In this document: positions 1 through 5,167 of the stretch, one piece after another
Layout of the letters: every line of letters starts with the position of its first letter
Numbering within the stretch: position 1 is the first letter of the stretch
Source: Treponema sp.
Lineage (GTDB): Bacteria > Spirochaetota > Spirochaetia > Treponematales > Breznakiellaceae
Reading direction: 5' to 3'
Assembly (NCBI GenBank): GCA_031283505.1
Contig: JAITBO010000120.1
Span: 1 to 5,216, forward strand
DNA length: 5,216 bases
Position numbers and translations under genes: made by a program
The notes under the pieces: generated by a model
Database searches by the model: none
Told to the model about the DNA's origin: nothing
What the model saw: only the letters and a program-made list of their open reading frames with translations

Positions 1-81
1 CGGGGGAACACATCCCCCGCACCCCCAGTAGGAAGCGCCCCAAGGGGCGGGGTATTAAACCCCAAAAGGGCTACGCCCTTT
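1..81. repeat. Cluster of short GC-rich hairpins
   Basis: Several inverted repeats follow one another. CGGGGG (1-6) pairs with CCCCCG (14-19) over a 7-base loop. CGCCCC (36-41) pairs with GGGGCG (44-49). GGGGT (49-53) can pair with ACCCC (59-63), competing with the previous stem. AAAGGGC (65-71) pairs with GCCCTTT (75-81) over a 3-base loop. None is followed by a clear T-run, so a rho-independent terminator is not well supported, although the last hairpin could serve one for a gene to the left of the window. No start codon with a convincing coding sequence is seen here. The density of stems suggests extragenic palindromic repeat DNA, or the end of a neighbouring mobile element. The function is unknown. 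Confidence 0.5.
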
Positions 82-106
82 AATAAAGCTGTAAAACACA
101 CTCTAT

Positions 107-138
107 CGGAGGTATCGGACCTTCGGTCCGCCGATGCC
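107..138 (+). promoter_or_regulatory. Structured translation leader of the transposase pseudogene
   Basis: A strong Shine-Dalgarno-like CGGAGGT lies at 107-113, but the ATG is not reached until 134, about 20 bases on and too far for normal initiation. The spacer holds a perfect hairpin, CGGACC (116-121) with GGTCCG (125-130) around a TTC loop. Folding it would bring the ribosome site to about 5 unpaired bases from the ATG. A competing fold pairs GGTATCGG (111-118) with CCGATGCC (131-138), including one G-T pair, and would bury the start codon and part of the ribosome site. The pairings are read directly from the sequence. A role as a translational switch that limits transposase synthesis is inference. 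Confidence 0.4.
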
Positions 139-1052
139 GTATACACACTATACCTTGGACGAAAGGAATGCGCTACAGACAATGGAGGGTATGGGGCTGC
201 CCAAATGCTATCAGGCCGTGATATTTGGCAAGCATCTAAGCAGCATCTATCGCGAGTTAAACTGAAACAGTACCGGCGGCGTTTATACCGGCAACGAGGC
301 TCAACAAACGAGTATGCAAAGGCGCCTGGACAATAAGCCCCAAGCTCGATGACCATAAGCTCACGCGGGAAATCATGCGTTTGTTCAAACAAGACCTGTC
401 TGCGGACCAGATTTCAAGCCGGTTTGGAGTGCTATACCCCGAACGGAGGGAAAAACAGGCTTCACCATCGACCATCTGTACCGGGAAACCGCGAAAGACC
501 CGGAGATGAAAGGGCATTTCCGACAAAAACAGGCAAAAGCAAATAGCTGAAGAGAAGACCCGAGTGGGTGATTGGGAGGGGGACACCATAGAAAGCGCCG
601 GTAAAAACGCCTATATAGAGTCTGTCCATAAAGTAACCGACTTTATGGACAGACTCTATATAGCGGCATTTGTTGACCGGAAGACGAAATTACTTCCGGC
701 AAAGGTAATGCCGGACAAGACGGCGGCGGCCTTGAACCATGCCGCCATCCGCGCCTTCAAGCCAATACCCGCTCAGATGCGAAACACCCTGACGCTGGAC
801 AACGGGAAGGAATTCGCGGCGCATAAGAGCCTATCGCAAGCTCTTGCGGTGGACATCTATTTTGCCCACCCCTATCACTCATGGGAACGGGGGCTGAACG
901 AACACACCAACGGACTGATACAGCAGTACCTGCCTAAAAAGACACCGTTTGATGGACTCACCCAAAAACAGCGTAAGAATAAGAAATTTTCCTTATCTAT
1001 GCACTTTGCGGTAATTGATATATTGGTACATTTAGCCTTACCAATCTACTAG
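134..1052 (+). pseudogene. IS30-family transposase, degenerate and truncated
   Basis: This is a decayed DDE transposase of the IS30 family. The N-terminal part reads YTLDERNALQ...SSIYREL, the helix-turn-helix region, then hits TGA at 263-265. The frame changes near 330 (resuming ISPKLDDHKLTREI, with LSADQISSRF), again near 455-470 (TIDHLYRETAKDPEMKGHF) and again near 530-545 (KQIAEEKTRVGDWEGDT). The last piece, open to 1052, carries the catalytic domain: DWEGDT with the first Asp codon at 582, TLTLDNGKEF with Asp at 798, and YHSWERGLNEHTNG with Glu at 900. After FDGLTQKQ (about 971) the family's usual C-terminus, with its N-x-R-P-R-K-type motif, is replaced by AT-rich sequence, so the end is lost. 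A 15-residue in-frame palindromic insertion splits the catalytic domain. No terminal inverted repeats or target duplication were recognised. With a stop, three frame changes and truncation, it is certainly inactive. Confidence 0.9.
611..663. repeat. Perfect palindromic element inserted in frame in the transposase
   Basis: The left arm 612-634 and right arm 640-662 are perfect 23-base inverted complements around a 5-base AACCG loop; C611 and G663 extend the stem to 24 bp. The 8-base palindrome CTATATAG lies at both ends (611-618 and 656-663), so it is also a direct repeat, as expected of a target duplication or of the element's own ends. Removing 45 bases (15 codons, ESVHKVTDFMDRLYI) would give a continuous GKNAYIAAFVDRKTK, which fits the IS30 fold, so the insertion kept the reading frame. 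A nearly identical arm at 5065-5088 shows that this is a dispersed repeat. It encodes no protein of its own and would need mobilisation in trans, if it is mobile at all. Confidence 0.85.
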
Positions 1053-1056
1053 GCAC

Positions 1057-1698
1057 TCACCGCCGCGTGAGGGATCTCCACGGATTGGCACCGAAACGGA
1101 CCAGAAAATAGAACCAGCCGAAAGCAAAACCCGCCAGATGAGTCAGGTGGGCTATTCCGCTCCGTTGGCCGAAGATTTGGGAGAAAAGCTCAATGACGGT
1201 AAAACCTAATACCATGACAGGAGCCCGGAGGGGGATTATACCCCAGAGGAAGACTATGGCGTTGGGAAACAGGACCGCATAGGCAAGCTGTACCGCGAAA
1301 ATGGCGCCGGAGGCTCCCAAAAGGAATACCCTGTAAGCGCCGGTAAGCCAATAGACCCCAAAGGAAAAAATTCCCGCTAGGATGCCGGTGACTATGTAAT
1401 ACAGTAGGAATTCTCTGCTCCCGATATGGCGCTCCACCTGGGTCCCGAAAATAAACAGAGCCAGCATATTGAAAACCAGGTGGCTGATTCCGCCATGGGT
1501 GAACATATAACTGACGAACTGCCATATCATCCCATAACGGATCACCAGCACCGGATTTAAAGCGGCATAAGAGGTTAAATCAAACTGAAAGAACCGGGGT
1601 AACACTTCCTGCAAAAGGAAAACCAGGACATTAATACTTATCAGGTATAACACTACATTGTCATACCGGTATCGAAACGGACGCCTGAGCGGATTCAT
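1057..1698 (-). CDS. Rhomboid-family intramembrane serine protease
   Basis: This is a 213-residue polytopic membrane protein that cleaves transmembrane substrates within the bilayer; its substrate is unknown. Family motifs are complete: SHLVFNML (His73, Asn77, the oxyanion-side H-x3-N motif), LGASGA with nucleophile Ser130, and THLAGFAFGW with the partner His187. Hydrophobic stretches at roughly 16-33, 60-84, 98-117, 126-151, 158-175 and 186-203 fit the six-helix rhomboid core with no extra domains. I chose the ATG at 1698 over the upstream in-frame GTG at 1767. The family-like protein begins with MNPLRRPFRYRYDN, the extra 23 residues are encoded partly by an intergenic repeat, and a strong promoter lies between the two starts. 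No ribosome site precedes the ATG, so translation may be leaderless. The gene converges on the IS30 remnant with a 4-base gap and appears monocistronic. The family call is firm; the start is likely. Confidence 0.93.
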   Translation of the reverse strand: MNPLRRPFRYRYDNVVLYLISINVLVFLLQEVLPRFFQFDLTSYAALNPVLVIRYGMIWQFVSYMFTHGGISHLVFNMLALFIFGTQVERHIGSREFLLYYIVTGILAGIFSFGVYWLTGAYRVFLLGASGAIFAVQLAYAVLFPNAIVFLWGIIPLRAPVMVLGFTVIELFSQIFGQRSGIAHLTHLAGFAFGWFYFLVRFGANPWRSLTRR

Positions 1699-1733
1699 GA
1701 GTACATAATACGGATATTCAGGGAACAGGTCAA
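1699..1733 (-). promoter_or_regulatory. Sigma-70-type promoter of the rhomboid gene, leaderless layout
   Basis: On the minus strand TTGACC (1733-1728) and TATTAT (1710-1705) are separated by exactly 17 bases, close to the housekeeping consensus. The A of the rhomboid ATG lies 7 bases after the -10 box, the usual position of transcription start, so the message would have no leader or almost none. This agrees with the absence of a Shine-Dalgarno sequence and argues against the upstream GTG start at 1767. The match is seen in the sequence; activity is inferred. Confidence 0.6.
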
Positions 1734-1755
1734 TTAAGCAGGATAAACGAATAGG

Positions 1756-1876
1756 AATTTTAACCACGAATATACACGGGGAACACGGAGTTTTTATTAC
1801 TAATTGGGTTTCATCTCCGTGAAACTCTGTGTCCTCCGGTGAAATTTTTCTTTATTCCGTGTTTCTCTATATATTC
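1756..1876. repeat. Imperfect CCGTG-rich repeats, two in inverted orientation
   Basis: The 212-base gap between the alpha-galactosidase stop and the rhomboid ATG holds diverged copies of one unit. On the minus strand, 1790 to 1756 reads CTCCGTGTTCCCCGTG, then TATATTCGTGGTTAAAATT. On the plus strand, 1815-1849 reads CTCCGTG, then ACTCTGTGTCC, and ends GGTGAAATTTTT. A third partial copy, CCGTGTTTCTCTATATATTC, lies at 1857-1876 (plus). The first two face each other across about 24 AT-rich bases and could form a long imperfect hairpin between the two genes. Repeats of this CCGTG...GTGGTTAAA style are known to me from intergenic DNA of various environmental bacteria; the assignment is by resemblance only. 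No gene is seen in this gap. Confidence 0.6.
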
Positions 1877-1910
1877 CCATACGGATACGCAGGAAAATCA
1901 TAAAGATTGG

Positions 1911-3899
1911 CTATGCCGGTGGATCAGTATTCCCTCCGGCAATACTGATGGTATGAGGCCTAAAGATGAAGCCCGGACCCTTTGACCGGATACGGCGGTC
2001 TATCAGCCAGTTCTCCCCGGAGAAGGCGGCGCAGAGGGCCGCATCCATGTCTGTGGTAAGAGTGAAAGGACGGCGGGACAGGTTGATAAGACCGGCGGTT
2101 TGGCCGGATCGGCTTTCCAGACGGAAAATATCCCGGGCAAGGCGGACAGCGCCGTATTCATCGCCGGCAAGACGACTGTAAAGGTCAAGGATACGCCGGG
2201 TTAAAACTATGTCCGCAGCGTCCTGCTTCCGGGTGTCATCGGACAACATAATCTGGCTACCCAGGAGGAAGTTTACCAGGGCTATCACTTCTTTTTCATG
2301 TTCCGCCAGTTTGCAGTTCCGGGAACGCAGAAAGATTACGTCCGGGTCGTTGAGGAAGATCGTGCCGTCCATGAACGAACGGCCTATGGTGTCCATAAGG
2401 CTGACATAAGCACCGGGGCCTCCTACATGGCCGATGAGTTTGACCAGGTTCCATTCCCATTGCTGCCGGGTATCGGCTCCGATGCGGGAGAGGGGGAGAC
2501 GCCGGTACGAGGGCCCCAGGGGGCAGCCGCATCCCAGGCAGGCAACGGGCAGTCCCGATGCGGTAGTCCTTCTGACAGTCAGGACAGCGCAGGCCCGCTC
2601 ATAGTGTTCGTAGGGAGCGCCCCCTTCGGCAAAAACGCCGGAGAGATAGCCTGCGTAAAGAAAATCCAGCTTGATGTACCGGAAACCCCATTTATCTATG
2701 ATCCGGTCCATTATCCCCCGCAGGTATTCCAGCACGTCTTTTCTGGACAGATCCAGGCAGTAGAACCGCCCGTCCCAGAGGGGATTGTACCCGGCTGCGG
2801 CTGGCTGGCCGGATTTATCCCTGAGCAGCCACCCCGGCCGTTCGGTGAAAATACGGGAACGCCGGGTCACCAGGAAAGGGGCTATCCAGAGGCCGGGAAT
2901 ACACCCCGCTTCCTCAATTTTAGCCGCCAGCGGCGCAAGCCCGTTGGGGAACCGTTTGGAATTGACTTCCCATTCCCCTACCGCCCGTTCCCAGCCGTTG
3001 TCAATCTGAAATACCACAGGTTTTTTCCTGTCCGTAAACCAGCCTTTGATGAGGTTTTCTGTATGGCCCAGACCCTCAAGATCATCCAGGATGACCTTCT
3101 CGTTAATATCCGTATAGTGATTGTACCAGGACTCATAACCGCCGGAGAAGTTCAGTTTGTTCCGAAAACCGGCCCCCGTCCCGGTCTCCCTTCCTCCCCG
3201 GCGAAGAAAATCAAGGGATTTGAAAGCATCATCCTGCCGGAAAATACGACCCAGGACATCTTTAAAATTGAAGTAACCCTGAGCGTGGAAAACCGTAAGT
3301 TCCGCCAACAGGTCGCCGGCTTTCCAGACTTTGCCGGGACAGAAAATTTCGGTGGCGATACACCGCCGTTTCCGGTTGATACGGAAACTCACCGGGGGAA
3401 GCGTCCCGCCGTCTTTGGAAGCGATGCAGAGGTAGCTGCTGCCGGTACGCAGATAGGTGATAAAGTGGCCGGGCAGCCATGTTTTTTTCCCCCGGAGGGA
3501 CAGATACGGCTGCGGTTCGGGAACTGCGGAGACCGGCGTCTCCGTCTCCGCCACATCGCCTTCACGGTTGGTCAGCTTTAAGAGGTCCGGGATGATACGG
3601 ACAGCCCTGGGCAAGGTCTCGTCCTCCGCAAGCTCCCAGCCCGCCGACCAGGACTGCCAGCCGCCGCACTGAACCACGAGTTCGCCGTTCAGAAAAGCGG
3701 CCCTGGCCGCATCGTCCATGCCGGTTAAACCGGCCAATTCTTCGTAAGTCCAGGAGTCGATGATGACGGATCCGGTATTTTTTCCGGCGGTCAGAGTTTT
3801 TTCACCGTCCTTGCCGGCTATATAACGGAGCAGCGTCCCTTCCGGGCTTTCAGACATAGGGGCTTCCCGGCGATTGATCCCCATGATTGTAATTTTCAA
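1911..3899 (-). CDS. GH36 family alpha-galactosidase (melibiase)
   Basis: This is a 662-residue glycoside hydrolase of family 36 (clan GH-D), which releases terminal alpha-1,6-linked galactose from melibiose, raffinose-type sugars or galactomannan fragments with retention of configuration. The N-terminal third (about 1-245) fits the beta-sandwich domain, with CGGWQSWSAGWE at 78-89. The (beta/alpha)8 catalytic barrel follows: VVFQIDNGWE (295-304), GLWIAPF (336-342), YIKLDFLYAG with nucleophile Asp412, CLGCGCPLGPSYR (454-466), SRIGADT with acid/base Asp476, and NDPDVIFLR (517-525). The C-terminal part, from about 570, fits the small beta domain. The CGCPLGP...RIGADT context recalls the Thermotoga type, though this protein is longer. 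There is no signal peptide, so it probably acts on imported sugars in the cytoplasm. The start at 3899 has GGGGG 6 bases upstream; Met15 (3857) is an alternative. The frame is intact. Substrate is inferred from family, and no transporter or regulator is in view. Confidence 0.92.
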   Translation of the reverse strand: MKITIMGINRREAPMSESPEGTLLRYIAGKDGEKTLTAGKNTGSVIIDSWTYEELAGLTGMDDAARAAFLNGELVVQCGGWQSWSAGWELAEDETLPRAVRIIPDLLKLTNREGDVAETETPVSAVPEPQPYLSLRGKKTWLPGHFITYLRTGSSYLCIASKDGGTLPPVSFRINRKRRCIATEIFCPGKVWKAGDLLAELTVFHAQGYFNFKDVLGRIFRQDDAFKSLDFLRRGGRETGTGAGFRNKLNFSGGYESWYNHYTDINEKVILDDLEGLGHTENLIKGWFTDRKKPVVFQIDNGWERAVGEWEVNSKRFPNGLAPLAAKIEEAGCIPGLWIAPFLVTRRSRIFTERPGWLLRDKSGQPAAAGYNPLWDGRFYCLDLSRKDVLEYLRGIMDRIIDKWGFRYIKLDFLYAGYLSGVFAEGGAPYEHYERACAVLTVRRTTASGLPVACLGCGCPLGPSYRRLPLSRIGADTRQQWEWNLVKLIGHVGGPGAYVSLMDTIGRSFMDGTIFLNDPDVIFLRSRNCKLAEHEKEVIALVNFLLGSQIMLSDDTRKQDAADIVLTRRILDLYSRLAGDEYGAVRLARDIFRLESRSGQTAGLINLSRRPFTLTTDMDAALCAAFSGENWLIDRRIRSKGPGFIFRPHTISIAGGNTDPPA

Positions 3900-4069
3900 T
3901 ATATACCCCCGGTTCCCCGAACTAGGAACTCGCCCTTACCCCGGCTATACTAAAAGCCGTGTTTGCTGTTTGGGCCGGTTTTAAACCCCGGTTAGCGCGG
4001 AGATTCTGTCCGTAAAACAGCCTCGTTTGTTCTTCATTTTATTATAGGAGTGTCGAAATAGCAAAGGGT
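3900..4069. other. Divergent intergenic region between alpha-galactosidase and pth
   Basis: These 170 bases should hold both divergent promoters. Nearest the galactosidase is GGGGG (minus strand, 3910-3906), a likely ribosome site, and a small inverted repeat GTTCC (3912-3916) / GGAAC (3925-3929) that could be an operator. An isolated TATACT (3946-3951, plus) and its minus-strand counterpart TAGTAT (3952-3947) resemble -10 boxes but lack good -35 partners. TATTAT at 4040-4045 is a further -10-like site close to pth. No promoter here can be called firmly, and no small gene or RNA was recognised. Confidence 0.4.
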
Positions 4070-4720
4070 ATGATTGAACTTGTCGTCTTCCTGGGGAATC
4101 CGGGCCGTGAATATTCCCGTACTCGGCATAATGCCGGGTGGCTTTTGGCCGAAAGGCTGCCTTTTTTTTCCCTTTTAACCTGGCAGAAAAAATACAAAGG
4201 CCGTTATGCCGGCCTGGATGGAAACCGGCTGCCCGCCTTTCTTAAACAGGAAGCGCCGGGAACCGGTTCTGTCGAAACGCCCGCCGCCGCGGAGCTTCCC
4301 GCAAAGCTGCATTTCCTTATGCCCGAAACCTACATGAACCTCTCCGGGGAGTCAATACACGTAGCCGCTTCTTTCTTCAGGATACCTCCGGAACGTATAC
4401 TCCTGGTACATGACGAATTGGAACTCCCCCTGGGGACGGCGGGCATCAAGTTTTCCGGCGGACTTGGCGGCCACAACGGACTTCGCTCCATGAACGCCTG
4501 TTTTGGAACCGCCGGTTTCTGGCGGTTCCGTATAGGCATAGGCAGGCCGGATCACCGGGACATTTCCGGCTGGGTACTGTCCGGCTTTTCCGCCGCCGAA
4601 GAATCCGTCCTGGATCAGGTCCTGATCGCCGGAGCCGCCGTTCTGATCCAGGCCCTCTGCCATGGTCCTGAAACCCTGTTGCCCGAGTGGAACAAGAAGA
4701 AGATTGCGATACCGGAATGA
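4070..4720 (+). CDS. pth: Peptidyl-tRNA hydrolase
   Basis: This essential housekeeping enzyme cleaves the ester bond of peptidyl-tRNAs dropped from stalled ribosomes, recycling the tRNA in the cytoplasm. The bacterial Pth signature is clear: FLGNPGREYSRTRHNAG with Asn10 and catalytic His20, PETYMNLSG with Asn90, VHDELELPLG with Asp115, GGLGGHNGLRS with Asn136, then FWRFRIGIGRP. The last three residues equal E. coli Asn68, Asp93 and Asn114 shifted by 22, because there is an insertion of about 22 residues between about 45 and 80 (KQEAPGTGSVETPAAAELPA), rich in Ala, Pro and Glu. The length is 216 residues against about 190 for the usual enzyme. The start is set by the family N-terminus. AAAGGG sits almost against the ATG, while a better AGGAG (4046-4050) is 19 bases away. 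The gene stands alone, divergent from the galactosidase. Identification is firm. Confidence 0.97.
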   Translation: MIELVVFLGNPGREYSRTRHNAGWLLAERLPFFSLLTWQKKYKGRYAGLDGNRLPAFLKQEAPGTGSVETPAAAELPAKLHFLMPETYMNLSGESIHVAASFFRIPPERILLVHDELELPLGTAGIKFSGGLGGHNGLRSMNACFGTAGFWRFRIGIGRPDHRDISGWVLSGFSAAEESVLDQVLIAGAAVLIQALCHGPETLLPEWNKKKIAIPE

Positions 4721-4767
4721 TCCCTAAACGTGATTCATGATTCAAGTATCGCTATCTGTTTTAACAT

Positions 4768-4843
4768 GAGTTCGATGATGTTTTGGCGGAAGGGAGAAGC
4801 CCCCTAATGAGTGAGGGTCCAGGGTTCGATTCCCCGTTTTGGC
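4768..4843 (+). repeat. tRNA T-arm-like fragment with an imperfect direct repeat
   Basis: CAGGG-TTCGATT-CCCCG at 4820-4836 has the shape of a tRNA T-arm: a 5-base stem with one A-C mismatch and a TTCGATT loop. It is followed by TTTTGGC, where a 3' acceptor strand would lie. No matching 5' acceptor (GCCAAAA), D-arm or clean anticodon arm is found upstream, so this is not an intact tRNA. A shorter version, TTCGATGATGTTTTGGC, lies at 4771-4787, so TTCGAT...GTTTTGGC occurs twice, 54-56 bases apart. Such a pair may be a relic of an integration site that used a tRNA 3' end, or chance. The interpretation is weak. Confidence 0.3.
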
Positions 4844-4870
4844 TAACTTTCCGTATACTTAGGCAGCCCA

Positions 4871-4905
4871 CCTATGAGGCGGTTTCCGCAAATTCCGCCG
4901 ATAGG
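4871..4905. other. Two-part stem-loop in the intergenic region
   Basis: CCTAT (4871-4875) pairs with ATAGG (4901-4905) and GGCGG (4878-4882) with CCGCC (4895-4899), with a small internal loop between the stems and a 12-base apical loop. It lies 150 bases after the pth stop. No T-run follows on either strand, so an intrinsic terminator is not well supported. It could be a structured RNA element or a relic of a mobile repeat. Confidence 0.35.
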
Positions 4906-4925
4906 ACATTACTCCCCGGATTTTA

Positions 4926-4962
4926 TATGCAATTTATACAATATTTATGCAATTCTTACATT
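4926..4962. repeat. Paired 9-base direct repeat in AT-rich DNA
   Basis: TATGCAATT occurs at 4926-4934 and 4946-4954, exactly 20 bases apart (about two helical turns). The similarity continues to the right (TATACAAT against CTTACATT). This phasing is what a regulator binding one DNA face might use, and a TAATAT box follows at 4967-4972, but no gene start with a good ribosome site follows closely. It may simply be AT-rich chance repetition. Confidence 0.25.
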
Positions 4963-5042
4963 TCGGTAATATAAAAAGGAACATTATTATTATTTCACAT
5001 GAAAAAATACCTGCTACCTATTATGCGTAAGGTTATTCCCTT

Positions 5043-5054
5043 CCCTCCGGAGGG
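5043..5054. repeat. Perfect 12-base GC-rich palindrome
   Basis: CCCTCCGGAGGG is a perfect inverted repeat about 10 bases left of the second palindromic-element arm. It may be an operator, or part of a larger composite repeat together with that arm. There is no direct evidence of function. Confidence 0.35.
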
Positions 5055-5064
5055 TAAGATCCGT

Positions 5065-5088
5065 CTATATAGAGTCTGTCTATAAAGT
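5065..5088 (+). repeat. Single arm of the palindromic element (second copy)
   Basis: These 24 bases match 611-634, the left arm of the palindrome inside the transposase, with one difference (T at 5081 for C at 627). The match begins at the same CTATATAG end and stops exactly where the first copy's loop begins. No complementary right arm follows before the window ends, so this is a half-copy, or a palindrome that lost one arm. It lies in non-coding DNA just upstream of a probable promoter and gene start. Confidence 0.8.
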
Positions 5089-5100
5089 CAAAAAGAGCGG

Positions 5101-5130
5101 TTGGAAAAGGCAAAATTCGTTTTGTAATAT
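5101..5130 (+). promoter_or_regulatory. Probable promoter for the gene at the right edge
   Basis: TTGGAA (5101-5106) and TAATAT (5125-5130) are separated by 18 bases and are followed by an AT-rich stretch. A transcript starting near 5137 would have a leader of about 30 bases before the ATG at 5168. The site begins 12 bases after the palindromic half-copy. Confidence 0.4.
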
Positions 5131-5167
5131 ATTGCAGAAAAAATAGAAAAGTGAAATAATCAAAACT

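Noticed and set aside
349..546. 65-codon plus-strand frame inside the transposase region
   Set aside because: IS30-like residues are read in the two other plus-strand frames over this stretch, so this frame is a shadow.
1022..1045. Inverted repeat ATTGGTA/TACCAAT between the convergent genes as a terminator
   Set aside because: The stem is only 7 AT-rich base pairs with a 10-base loop and no T-run on either side; too weak to call.
1699..1767. Upstream GTG start giving a 236-residue rhomboid
   Set aside because: The extension crosses a strong promoter and begins in the CCGTG-type repeat; the family-like N-terminus begins at the ATG at 1698.
2298..3581. A 427-codon open frame on the plus strand, antisense to the alpha-galactosidase
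   Set aside because: The opposite strand carries complete GH36 motifs over the same span, and the plus-strand translation shows no recognisable domain. Long antisense frames are common opposite GC-rich genes.
4731..4744. Tandem TGATTCA duplication just after pth
   Set aside because: Two 7-base units only; it may be replication slippage, with no sign of a regulatory role.
4783..4974. 63-codon plus-strand frame after pth
   Set aside because: It runs through the T-arm-like fragment, a hairpin and AT-rich repeats, and shows no protein-like motif.
4999..5085. 28-codon frame (MKKYLLPIMRKV...RLYRVCL)
   Set aside because: The ribosome site is too far away (AAGGA about 18 bases upstream), and the end is encoded by the palindromic-element arm. 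It is more likely chance than a gene.
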